A stretch of 64,000 nucleotides of DNA from an uncultured Lachnospiraceae bacterium (GTDB lineage Bacteria > Bacillota > Clostridia > Lachnospirales > Lachnospiraceae): NCBI GenBank assembly GCA_951801955.1, contig CATOOV010000003.1, forward strand, positions 47,841-111,840, given 5' to 3'. Every line of letters begins with the position of its first letter. Position 1 is the stretch's first letter. The position numbers and the translations under genes are program-made. Shown here piece after piece: positions 25,398 through 33,648 of this stretch. The notes under the pieces were generated by a model that worked only from the letters and a program-made list of their open reading frames with translations, was not told the DNA's origin and did no database searches.

Positions 25398-26159
25398 TCA
25401 CATCAATTTTTCCATCACCACAACAGCGGCAAGCAGCAGCAATTCACATACCTGCAGAAACCATCCTGCCAGATCCCCGGTGATACCGCCAAATTTCTCC
25501 TGCGACATTCTATAATACCCAAAAAAAACCAGAAAAGAAACCATGACCACAACACCGCCGGCATAGGCATTGTTCCACAGCAATCCAGCAATACAAACAG
25601 CCGTCTCCAGCAATAAAATATTTCCAGCACGCTTTTTATCCGCCCCATCTGCAAAAGCTGCGGCAAGCCCGCTTTCTTTGGCGCAGGGAAATACCGTCAC
25701 TCCATAACCGCTGAGGCAGCGACTGAAAAAAAATCCCAAAGACACGATAGAAATATTTTCTGTCTCCAATTCTGATACCAAACCATAATAGAGAAGAAAA
25801 TACATGCAGCCGCCAATAACTGCAAAGGCTCCCGCATGGGAATCTTTTAAAATTTCCAGCCTGCGTTCCTTTGTCTGCCAGGAACTTAAGGCATCCATGG
25901 TGTCCAAAAAACCATCCATATGGATTCCTCCTGTAACCAGTATCGGAATCACCGTGAGAATTACCGCATACAATTGAGTACCTACAGGAATAGCTCTTCC
26001 ATAAATACCCCATAGATAAAAACAACCGCCAACCACAGCTCCCACCCAGGGAAAGAAGCAAAGGGCATACCGCATATTTTCTTTTTCCCAGCCTGCCTTT
26101 GGCATTGGAATTTTAGAGTACATGGCAAAGGCAATGATACAGGCATTGATATATCTCAT
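25398..26159 (-). CDS. cobS: Adenosylcobinamide-GDP ribazoletransferase (cobalamin synthase)
   Basis: 253 residues from the ATG at 26159, which follows GGAGGAAGG and overlaps the cobU stop as ATGA. It is a multi-helix membrane enzyme that joins alpha-ribazole to adenosylcobinamide-GDP. Motifs: AFAMYSKIPMP near the start, GGIHMDGFLDTMDALSSW with the metal-binding aspartates, ILKDSHAGAFAVIGG, and FFFSRCLSGYG. It acts after CobU and with CobT, both encoded just upstream. Confidence 0.96.
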   Translation of the reverse strand: MRYINACIIAFAMYSKIPMPKAGWEKENMRYALCFFPWVGAVVGGCFYLWGIYGRAIPVGTQLYAVILTVIPILVTGGIHMDGFLDTMDALSSWQTKERRLEILKDSHAGAFAVIGGCMYFLLYYGLVSELETENISIVSLGFFFSRCLSGYGVTVFPCAKESGLAAAFADGADKKRAGNILLLETAVCIAGLLWNNAYAGGVVVMVSFLVFFGYYRMSQEKFGGITGDLAGWFLQVCELLLLAAVVVMEKLM

Positions 26160-26731
26160 ACCTTCCTCCATTCTACCGGAATGCCGCAGACCACTTCCAC
26201 AACTTGGTCTGCATACTCGCCCAAAAACTGGTGTACTTTTGCCATCTCCTGCAGATAATTTCTGGTACTTTGTTCGTATTCCATACCATCCTCAAAGACA
26301 TTGTTTCCAACAACGACCAGATGGCGGCTGCATTCCGCCAGGCGGCAGATACCTTCTTTTACAATCCCAGTAGCCTGCATCGTTCTTCCTTCTGGCGAAA
26401 ACATTTCATTTGCCATGAGATTAGAAAGACATTCCAACAGCAAAATCTCATTTTCTTGAATGGAAAGTTGTTCAATATGGGTATAACACTCCCTGGTCTC
26501 AAACCCCTTGCCGGCGCGCATTTTTTGATGCCGGGTGACTCGCAGCCTGCTCTCATTGTCTTGTGGCTGCATAGTAGCAAGATATACAAGGTGTGGTTTT
26601 TGTATGTGTGATAAGACATCTGTAGATTTCAGGAAATGCCCTTCCTCCTCCTTGTTTTTCAGCCTTACGGCAAGATTTTCCGCATATTCTGATTTTCCGC
26701 TGCCGCTGCCCCCTAGGATAAAACTAACCAT
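26156..26731 (-). CDS. cobU: Adenosylcobinamide kinase / adenosylcobinamide-phosphate guanylyltransferase
   Basis: 191 residues from the ATG at 26731 (AAGGAGG upstream); the longer frame to 26890 has no further support. P-loop FILGGSGSGKSEYAENLA, the motif LATMQPQDNESRLRVTRHQKMR with the histidine that takes GMP, LLLECLSNLMANEMF, and VVVGNNVFEDGMEY. It phosphorylates cobinamide and transfers GMP to it. A hairpin (arms CCCGCC/GGCGGG, 26859-26879) lies in the 170-base gap after cobT. Its stop overlaps the cobS start. Confidence 0.95.
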   Translation of the reverse strand: MVSFILGGSGSGKSEYAENLAVRLKNKEEEGHFLKSTDVLSHIQKPHLVYLATMQPQDNESRLRVTRHQKMRAGKGFETRECYTHIEQLSIQENEILLLECLSNLMANEMFSPEGRTMQATGIVKEGICRLAECSRHLVVVGNNVFEDGMEYEQSTRNYLQEMAKVHQFLGEYADQVVEVVCGIPVEWRKV

Positions 26732-26901
26732 AATGCCTCCTTTTTCCAGTCCCCGATACAAGACCCTGCATTTTCTCACGGAACGCTTCTCAGATGACAG
26801 GCTCCAGATGTTCAAGAACGCCGCCAGTAGAAATCCAACCACTGATACGCAAAGTGCCCGCCGCCTATAGGGGCGGGAGCCATCCCTCATTTGATATCTT
26901 G

Positions 26902-27954
26902 TTATTCCAGCGGCACATAATCCTCAATTTCAATCTGGGCAAACGTGCTCATTTTTTCATAGATATGTAATGCCATTTCCAGCAATGGAAACAACGATAC
27001 CGCGCCTGTCCCTTCTCCCAGACACATATCGCATGTCAGGCTGGGGGATTTATTTAATGCTTCCAATATCATGGCTCCTGCCGGCTCTTTCGACACATGG
27101 GACGCCAATATATAATCCCCTGCCTGGGGACAGAGGCGCACGGCAAGAAGAGCAGCTACACTGGAAATAAACCCGTCGATCACCACAGGAATCTTTTGTG
27201 CGGCGCCTCCTAAACAGAGGCCAGTAAGACCGGCAAGGTCAAATCCCCCCACCTTGGAGAGCACATCAACTGGGTCGTTTCCATCGGGCTTATGTTTTGC
27301 AATGGACTTTTCAATCACTTGTATTTTTTTACACAGTCCCTGGCTGGAAAGCCCTGCCCCTTTTCCAGTTACCTGTCCTACTGGTTTTTTCAGCAAGACA
27401 CTTGCCACAGCGCTGCTGGTGGTTGTATTTCCAATCCCCATTTCTCCAGTCGCAATCACATCATATCCCTGTGCCTTAAGTTCCTCCGCCAAAATAATCC
27501 CTATTTCTATGGCATGGATTGCTTCCTCCCTTGTCATTGCAGGTTCCTTTGCCATATTTTTCGTGCCGTAGGCAATCTTTTCTTTTCTCACTCTGGGAGT
27601 ATCTGTTGCCATTCCGATATCAATAGGAAAAATATCTGTCCTGGTATCTTTACACATAATGGCTGCACAAGACTTCCCATCCAGAAAATTCTCTGCCACA
27701 ATTGCTGTCACTTCCTGCCCAGTCTGGGTTACCCCCTCCGCCACCACGCCATTATCCGCACACATGATAACAAGTACTTTTTTGTTGAAATGAATTTGGC
27801 TTGTCCGCTGGATTCCTGCAATTTGAACCAAGTGTTCCTCAAATTTTCCCAAACTTTTTAAAGGCTTTGCGATACTGTCCCACCGCTTTTGACAAGCATC
27901 CTTCGCCTTCTCATCCAAGGGAAGAATTTTTTCCAGACACTCTTCGAATTTCAT
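26902..27954 (-). CDS. cobT: Nicotinate-nucleotide-dimethylbenzimidazole phosphoribosyltransferase
   Basis: 350 residues from the ATG at 27954 (GGAAGGA upstream; the open frame to 27984 lacks one). It makes alpha-ribazole phosphate from nicotinate mononucleotide and a lower-ligand base. Motifs: LVIMCADNGVVAEGVTQ near the start, ATGEMGIGNTTTSSAV, VVIDGFISSVAALLAV, and CDMCLGEGTGAVSLFPLLE with the catalytic glutamate. There is no bluB or bza gene in the window, so the origin of the base is not visible. Confidence 0.96.
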   Translation of the reverse strand: MKFEECLEKILPLDEKAKDACQKRWDSIAKPLKSLGKFEEHLVQIAGIQRTSQIHFNKKVLVIMCADNGVVAEGVTQTGQEVTAIVAENFLDGKSCAAIMCKDTRTDIFPIDIGMATDTPRVRKEKIAYGTKNMAKEPAMTREEAIHAIEIGIILAEELKAQGYDVIATGEMGIGNTTTSSAVASVLLKKPVGQVTGKGAGLSSQGLCKKIQVIEKSIAKHKPDGNDPVDVLSKVGGFDLAGLTGLCLGGAAQKIPVVIDGFISSVAALLAVRLCPQAGDYILASHVSKEPAGAMILEALNKSPSLTCDMCLGEGTGAVSLFPLLEMALHIYEKMSTFAQIEIEDYVPLE

Positions 27955-28002
27955 TTTCCATCCTTCCTTTTTTGACGTCTGCACCCTATGTTAGAAAATA
28001 GT

Positions 28003-29541
28003 TTAACAAAAAGGGTTCTCTCTCCTTGCCGCTGCATACTTCCTGCATTGCTGTAAAAAACCTGCAAGAAATCTCGGATTGGAATAGTAATACAGATGGG
28101 GGAAGCCTGCGGCATAATGTCCCTGTCCCTGCATACATTCCCATTCTTTTGTGCCAAACGGTTTTTTGGCACAATAATTACTGCCATTTTGCGTACAGTC
28201 AAAATAGTGGTATTCATGCCCGTTGACCGTATCTTCCTGCCTTAAAATCTGACCATGGGACCGTGCCGTCAAGGTAAGGTAGCCGAACCTTCCTAGCTTC
28301 TTTGTCCAATATGCCTTTCCTGCAAATACGCCTGCCATTTCCCACACGTTCCCCTCCATATCCTCCATACTTTCCTGCAAATACATAAATCCGCCGCACT
28401 CGGCGAGAAAGGGGAGCCCCTGCCTAATCTTGTTTTTGACAGATTTTCGCATAGAACTGTTTTGGCTTAAACGTTTGGCATACAGTTCTGGATATCCGCC
28501 ATACAAAATCACCCCGTCCAACTGGCTGGGCAAGCAAACATCATGTACAGGTGAAAAATACACAAGCTCTGCCCCCAGTTCTTTGAGTAGTTCCAAATTG
28601 TCCTGGTACATAAAACAAAATGCTTCGTCCTTGGCAATTCCAATTTGAAGGGCACACACGTTTCCCTGAAGTTTATATTGGGGGAACCCCTGTCCTTTTT
28701 CCCTGCTCCTGTGGATGCATCTGTTTTCTTCTTTCTTTCTGAACTGAGAGGTGCCTTGGCTCCCGTAAAAAAGCCCTCCTTCTTTTGCAATCTTAATTGA
28801 CAATTCCAGGCTTTTTGGCATTCCCCACTCTAACTCTGGGGCTTTTTTAGCACACGATATGATTTTTTCGATCTCCACGGTCTCTATAAGCAGTTCCGAA
28901 AATTTCTGCAGTTTTTCCTGAATGTCCTTAACTTCTTCTGGAAGGACAAGACCAAGATGACGGCTCTCAACCACCAGCTCTGGGCACCTTGGCACATAGC
29001 CGAATACAGGCACAGAAAGTTCTTGTTCGATCTTTTGTTTCAGTTTTTTATATACCATGGACGAGACCTGGTTTAAGATGACCCCGGCAATATGGCTGTC
29101 TTGTCTATATCCGATAAATCCCTGGATGAGGGGAACCACAGACAGCCCCATCCCTTTTGCATTGACAATCAAAATCACCGGCGTTTCTGTAACATTTGCC
29201 AGCTCATAAGAAGAAGCAGTGGTGGTATCTGCCCCTGCTCCATCGTAATATCCCATCACACCTTCCAGTACGGAAATCTCTGCATTTCTTGCTGCCCTTC
29301 CAAATAGGTACCTGGTCGTCTCCGTGTCTGTGAAAAAAGTATCTAAATTCCTTGCAGGAATTCCAAGTACTGTCTGGTGAAACATGGGATCAATATAATC
29401 TGGCCCGCATTTAAAGGAAGCAGCATGAACCCCCCGATTTTTCAACGCTTTTAAAAATCCGCAGGTAATCAAAGTCTTGCCGCTTCCGCTGGCAGGCGCT
29501 GCAAACATAACCCTGGGCAGATTCATTTTTCTCTCATCCAT
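28003..29541 (-). CDS. cbiA: Cobyrinic acid a,c-diamide synthase
   Basis: 512 residues. The N-terminal ATPase domain has MFAAPASGSGKTLITCGF and FKCGPDYIDPMFH. The C-terminal glutamine amidotransferase domain has YGGYPELYA, FLAECGGFMYLQESM with the nucleophile cysteine, and a terminal HYAAGFPHLYYYSNP. It amidates the a and c side chains using glutamine and ATP. Middle residues about 265-300 are a poorly conserved polar insert (KKEENRCIHRSREKGQ). It starts at 29541, nine bases after the DUF6483-like gene; a second ATG 15 bases inside is possible. Confidence 0.96.
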   Translation of the reverse strand: MDERKMNLPRVMFAAPASGSGKTLITCGFLKALKNRGVHAASFKCGPDYIDPMFHQTVLGIPARNLDTFFTDTETTRYLFGRAARNAEISVLEGVMGYYDGAGADTTTASSYELANVTETPVILIVNAKGMGLSVVPLIQGFIGYRQDSHIAGVILNQVSSMVYKKLKQKIEQELSVPVFGYVPRCPELVVESRHLGLVLPEEVKDIQEKLQKFSELLIETVEIEKIISCAKKAPELEWGMPKSLELSIKIAKEGGLFYGSQGTSQFRKKEENRCIHRSREKGQGFPQYKLQGNVCALQIGIAKDEAFCFMYQDNLELLKELGAELVYFSPVHDVCLPSQLDGVILYGGYPELYAKRLSQNSSMRKSVKNKIRQGLPFLAECGGFMYLQESMEDMEGNVWEMAGVFAGKAYWTKKLGRFGYLTLTARSHGQILRQEDTVNGHEYHYFDCTQNGSNYCAKKPFGTKEWECMQGQGHYAAGFPHLYYYSNPRFLAGFLQQCRKYAAARRENPFC

Positions 29542-29550
29542 GTACGCCCC

Positions 29551-29949
29551 CTACCAGCTCTCCCCCCAGGTGTCGGCAAGCTCGCCATAACCATAACGCA
29601 ACATAATACTGCGGATTCCATCTCGGATTTCCGCTCTGGAATAATCACAGCCTTCCAAAAAGTCATTGCTTTTCCCATTGAGATAATCATAAAAAAACAG
29701 GGATAATTTCAGATTTTCCAGATTATAGCGCATCCCTTCCTCAGATTCCAGATACCCATACAGCATATTTTCTGCTTCATTGATCTTGCCATCCTCAGCC
29801 ATCAGCCTTAGCTTTCGATAAACATCGCCGCTCTGCTTATTCTCAAATACAATCTCTTCCTCTTTCACTTCGTCGATATTAAAAACGAGTTTTAATAAAG
29901 TCCGTACCATTTCATGAGTAATGCGCATTATATAATCTTTTTCAACCAT
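29551..29949 (-). CDS. DUF6483-like small helical protein
   Basis: 132 residues, probably all-alpha, starting MVEKDYIMRITHEMVRTLLK. The DYIMR start and length resemble a conserved Clostridia family I recall as DUF6483; no catalytic motif is visible and the function is unknown. Its start overlaps the thioesterase stop by eight bases, and its stop lies nine bases before cbiA, so it is inside the cobalamin transcript. The assignment to DUF6483 is from memory of the N-terminal pattern. Confidence 0.65.
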   Translation of the reverse strand: MVEKDYIMRITHEMVRTLLKLVFNIDEVKEEEIVFENKQSGDVYRKLRLMAEDGKINEAENMLYGYLESEEGMRYNLENLKLSLFFYDYLNGKSNDFLEGCDYSRAEIRDGIRSIMLRYGYGELADTWGESW

Positions 29950-30328
29950 TTTTCTGATCCGCCTTACTTTGAAATTTTTCCTCCTCTATCACAAATCTTT
30001 CATGCACTGCTTTTCCAATAATCCCTTTTTCATCCTTTGCCATAATGGAAAAGGTTAATTTTCTGCCTTCTACCTTCTCCAGCACGGATTCACACTGTAC
30101 TTTCATACCTATCGGCGTAGGCGCCAGATGATCTAATTCCAGCCGGATTCCTACGGTTCCCATCCCTGGTTCCAGATCATCGGCAACGCTTTTCCATGCC
30201 GTCTCCTCCATTAACGCTGCCATTCTTGGGGTTGCAAGTACTTTTAAAGTGCCGCTCTTATGTACAACGGCTGTGTCTTCTTTCGTTACTGTCAGTTCCT
30301 GACAACCTTTTGCCCCTGTTTCTAACAT
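29942..30328 (-). CDS. Hot-dog fold thioesterase (FlK-like)
   Basis: 128 residues with a single hot-dog domain: VLATPRMAALMEETAWKSV, GIRLELDHLAPTPIGMKVQCES, FSIMAKDEKGIIGKAVHERFVI. This matches the fluoroacetyl-CoA thioesterase-like group, with the catalytic Thr/Glu/His region recognisable as ATPRMAALME and DHLAPTP. It presumably hydrolyses a small acyl-CoA. It lies downstream of asnB after a 165-base spacer and overlaps the DUF6483-like gene. Confidence 0.85.
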   Translation of the reverse strand: MLETGAKGCQELTVTKEDTAVVHKSGTLKVLATPRMAALMEETAWKSVADDLEPGMGTVGIRLELDHLAPTPIGMKVQCESVLEKVEGRKLTFSIMAKDEKGIIGKAVHERFVIEEEKFQSKADQKNG

Positions 30329-30493
30329 GGTATCATCTCCTTTTGTATTCTATAATCTCACCAGAAAAATCTTTCACTGGGGAGAAGCCTCTGGCGATTA
30401 CTGTCACTTTTATGCTTTACTATCTTTAAGTGTACCACAATACATAAAATTTTACTACTATCGTTTTTCAATGCTTGCGAAATGGGATGTCCC

Positions 30494-32347
30494 TCACCGC
30501 ACCTTGACCTTATATTCCTCCATCCAGGCGTTGACCTGAATCAAATAGGCAAGCAACTGTGGTCCAGCCATCAACTGGCCATACCAGGGCTTCCCATAGT
30601 CAGAGGATTTCTGCAAAAATGCCTCTACTTTTTTGCGGTCTAAAAACATAAGGACTGGCGCCTTTTCATTTTCAAGAATTTCACGGATCTTTGCCTTTAA
30701 CAGAGTTTCATAGCGTGGGTCGTAGGTCTTTGGATATGGAGATTTTTTGCGAAACAGCACTTCCTCTGGCAGCAGTCCCTTGCCTGACTGGCGCAGAAGG
30801 TTTTTGACCACGCCATCCTTCGCTTTCATCTCCCAAGGTACATTCCACACATATTGGACAATCCTGGTATCTGCAAAAGGCACTCTTGCCTCAAGCCCGC
30901 TGTACATACTAGTACGGTCCATACGGTTTAACAACGTCTGCATAAACCACCTAAAATTCAGCCAGGAAATTTCCCTTCTTCTTGCCTCTTTGGGACTGTC
31001 CTCCTGGCACCGGGGAGTCTCTGCCACAGAACGCCGGTAACTTTCCCTCACATATTCGTCCATGCGCAGATATTCCAGAAATTCATCAGACAACAATTCT
31101 TTTCTGGGGGACAAATCCATGGTCCATGGAAACGTTTTTGCCTGAAAACATTCTTCTCTGTGAAACCAGGGATAACCTCCGAAAATCTCATCTGCACATT
31201 CCCCAGTCAAAGTCACTTTGTGAGTTTTGCCCACCTGGGAACAGAAATAGAGCATAGAAGAATCCACATCCGCCATTGCTGGCAAGTCGTGTGCTTTTAC
31301 AGAATCAAACAACATTTCAATTTGGTTTGTATTGTCACATTCCAAAAAATGATGGTCTGAGCCAATATACGCCGCCATTTTTTCTACAAATGGACGATCT
31401 TGGGAAGGCTGAAATGCATTCGCCTTAAAATTCTTCTGGTTATCCACAAAATCAAAAGAAAAGGTCGTAAGCTGCTTTCCCTGTTTCTTTAACTCTGCGG
31501 CACAGACTGCGGACACCAAACTGCTGTCTACTCCTCCAGACAAGAACGTACAGATGGGCACATCTGAAACCATCTGCCGCTTTATGGAATCCTGTACCAA
31601 TTCTGAAACGGTCTCAATGGTGCGCTCATAATGGTCCGTATGGGGATAGCTTTCCAGTTTCCAGTACACCTTTCTTTGCAGGGAACGTTTTTTTCCAAAT
31701 GTGATATATTCTCCGGGACAAACCTCTTTTATCCCTCTTAAAACGCCGCACCCTGTACTTCTGGCAGGACCAATGCCGAAAATCTCATTTAATCCTTCCC
31801 TGTCCAATTCCGGCATGACTGCTGGATGTGCCAAAATTCCCTTTATTTCGGAAGCAAAGATCAGTTCATGCCCTTTTTTTATATAGAACAAAGGCTTTAC
31901 CCCCATCGGATCCCGGAACAGGTACAGGCTGTTGTCCTGCTCATCCAAAATTGCAAAGGCGAAAATCCCATTGAGCTTTGCTGCAATACCTGCCCCATAT
32001 TCCATAAATCCCAGCAAAATTACTTCTGTATCGCAAGTTGTCTCAAACTTCCAGCCCCTTCCTCCCAGCTCATCCCGGAGTTCTTTTGCATTATACAGCT
32101 CCCCATTGTACACAATGGCACAGGTTCGCCCTCCTTTTTTTCGAACCATGGGCTGATGCCCGCCAGATAAGTCGATAATAGACAAACGGCTGTGGGATAA
32201 TCCACAATGGACCTTCAGATAAATCCCCGCATCATCTGGTCCCCTGCGGCACAACTTTTCATGCATATCAACAAGGATGGAACGATAAAACGCCCCATCC
32301 TTTTCATAATCTTTTTCTCTATGATAAAACCCAGCAATTCCACACAT
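30494..32347 (-). CDS. asnB: Asparagine synthase (glutamine-hydrolysing)
   Basis: 617 residues. The N-terminal nucleophile is Cys2 (MCGIAGFYH) of a class II glutamine amidotransferase domain (RRGPDDAGIY, SRLSIIDLSGGHQPM, IVYNGELYN). The synthetase domain has the pyrophosphate loop FLSGGVDSSLVSAV, TGECADEIFGGYPW, and RMDRTSMYSGLEARVPF. It makes asparagine from aspartate, glutamine and ATP. A TATAAT-like box lies about 35 bases upstream of the start at 32347. It separates the HPt gene from the thioesterase gene, and nothing links it directly to cobalamin. Confidence 0.95.
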   Translation of the reverse strand: MCGIAGFYHREKDYEKDGAFYRSILVDMHEKLCRRGPDDAGIYLKVHCGLSHSRLSIIDLSGGHQPMVRKKGGRTCAIVYNGELYNAKELRDELGGRGWKFETTCDTEVILLGFMEYGAGIAAKLNGIFAFAILDEQDNSLYLFRDPMGVKPLFYIKKGHELIFASEIKGILAHPAVMPELDREGLNEIFGIGPARSTGCGVLRGIKEVCPGEYITFGKKRSLQRKVYWKLESYPHTDHYERTIETVSELVQDSIKRQMVSDVPICTFLSGGVDSSLVSAVCAAELKKQGKQLTTFSFDFVDNQKNFKANAFQPSQDRPFVEKMAAYIGSDHHFLECDNTNQIEMLFDSVKAHDLPAMADVDSSMLYFCSQVGKTHKVTLTGECADEIFGGYPWFHREECFQAKTFPWTMDLSPRKELLSDEFLEYLRMDEYVRESYRRSVAETPRCQEDSPKEARRREISWLNFRWFMQTLLNRMDRTSMYSGLEARVPFADTRIVQYVWNVPWEMKAKDGVVKNLLRQSGKGLLPEEVLFRKKSPYPKTYDPRYETLLKAKIREILENEKAPVLMFLDRKKVEAFLQKSSDYGKPWYGQLMAGPQLLAYLIQVNAWMEEYKVKVR

Positions 32348-32433
32348 TTCTTTTGCTCCTGCTTTTCACATTTAGTTCATTATATCGCAGGAACCTAGAA
32401 ATTATGTATTTAACATCAATTTTTACTTTATCT

Positions 32434-32787
32434 TTATGCAGGATATTTATTGATCGCGTCTATAATCTCCTGCTGCACTGGCTGAACATCAATCAAAATT
32501 TTTCTTGCCTCCTCTGGTTTGCCTTCACGCAAAAGAGCCACAATATCTGTATAAGCCTGATACAATGGGGTTAAAGATAAATTGCCGGTTGCACCTTTGA
32601 GCGCATGCGCCTTCTCCAAAACCTCACCATAATCATTGGCGTCAAAGTCTGTCTTTACTGGATCTTTTTCCAGCATACCTGGGACAGAGCGCAGCATTCT
32701 CTCATAAAATGATGTGTTATTATTTAAACGTTTCAATGCCTCATCTACATTGACTCCCAAATCTTTTAATTCTTCTATCATTCCCAT
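32434..32787 (-). CDS. Histidine phosphotransfer (HPt) domain protein
   Basis: 117 residues from the ATG at 32787 (AAGGAAG upstream). A four-helix HPt domain with the phosphorylated histidine in EKAHALKGATGNLSLTPL (near residue 58). It relays phosphate between a hybrid kinase and a response regulator; no partner with an attached receiver is encoded nearby. Two tandem copies of a structured motif begin 36 bases upstream, the same distance as a third copy before the GGDEF/EAL gene at 48317. This suggests shared control with c-di-GMP signalling. Confidence 0.88.
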   Translation of the reverse strand: MGMIEELKDLGVNVDEALKRLNNNTSFYERMLRSVPGMLEKDPVKTDFDANDYGEVLEKAHALKGATGNLSLTPLYQAYTDIVALLREGKPEEARKILIDVQPVQQEIIDAINKYPA

Positions 32788-32822
32788 AACATTTCTTCCT
32801 TTCCATCGGTTTTCCAAAATTC

Positions 32823-32917
32823 AATACCCAAGGCATCCCTTTATGCCATCCGGCGTGTCATACAATATACCCAAAGGACGCCCCTTTATAGCCATTTGGC
32901 GTGTCATATGACATACC
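32823..32917 (-). promoter_or_regulatory. Tandem structured upstream motif before the HPt gene (two copies)
   Basis: Two copies, 32823-32863 and 32866-32917, 43 bases apart. In plus orientation each reads ATACCCAA, a GG-rich step, CATCCCTTTATGCCAT or its variant, then GGCGTGTCATA. On the transcribed strand they can form short hairpins (ATGGCAT with ATGCC in one copy; ACGCC with GGCGT in the other). The pattern is conserved in structure more than in exact bases, which fits an RNA element. It recurs once at 48354-48400. Confidence 0.6.
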
Positions 32918-32963
32918 TGGAATAATCATAACATACAAGGCTGGTAGCGTCAATTATCTGAAA

Positions 32964-33641
32964 TCAAAGTTTTATTTGATTTTTATCGCCATGCAGGATT
33001 AACTCTTTATCCGAACGGTTGATTCCGACGATACTTCCCTTCCGGTCATATTGTGTCAGCAAATCTGAATTCTTTGCAAGATGCCGTTCCCCATGGTTTG
33101 AGAGAAAATCTTCAATTTCCCTTTGGTTTCCTCTCCGAAAAATGGCACGGATTTCCTCCTGGCTGTAGATAGACCAGGTAAGCATATCTTTTCCTTCCAG
33201 ATCATATAAGCCTTGCGCACTATTCTTTTCCTCTTCCTCTTCGATGCGCTCTGCCAGAACCACTGGAAATTCTTCTTCCTTGGTGTCAGAAGGGTCATTC
33301 CACACTTTATCCCATAAAACTTTGAGAAAATCAACGGCCGCCGCTGCAAATTTCCGAATTTTTTGGGAAATTTCTTGAAGCTGGCGATTCTGCTTCGCCT
33401 TTTCAAAACCCTGGTGGGAAATTTCTACTGTAGCGCCTGCCTGTATATTTTTCTGGTTCCCCTCCCTTGGGGATTCGTTTGACACTTCATTCGTTTTTTC
33501 CTGTTTCTTTTCACTCTTTTCATAGATAACGCCCTGTTTTCCCAAATCCATATGGAATTCAGAGGTTTCTTGCATTTCTCTTCTCTTTTGGCTGGTTTTC
33601 GTGTATTCATAATATTTCTGGCCATTTACTTTATTTACCAT
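32964..33641 (-). CDS. Conserved-looking hypothetical protein
   Basis: 225 residues, soluble, no signal peptide or membrane segment. The N-terminal third is polar and low in complexity (KKQEKTNEVSNESPREG), followed by helical segments (QEISQKIRKFAAAAVDFLKV), an acidic patch (ERIEEEEEKN), and a more ordered tail (NSDLLTQYDRKGSIVGINR, ELILHGDKN). The tail pattern is familiar from unknown Lachnospiraceae proteins, but I cannot name a family. It starts 7 bases after the cbiJET stop and is followed by the HPt gene, so it is expressed with cobalamin genes. Confidence 0.75.
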   Translation of the reverse strand: MVNKVNGQKYYEYTKTSQKRREMQETSEFHMDLGKQGVIYEKSEKKQEKTNEVSNESPREGNQKNIQAGATVEISHQGFEKAKQNRQLQEISQKIRKFAAAAVDFLKVLWDKVWNDPSDTKEEEFPVVLAERIEEEEEKNSAQGLYDLEGKDMLTWSIYSQEEIRAIFRRGNQREIEDFLSNHGERHLAKNSDLLTQYDRKGSIVGINRSDKELILHGDKNQIKL

Positions 33642-33648
33642 AATTTCC

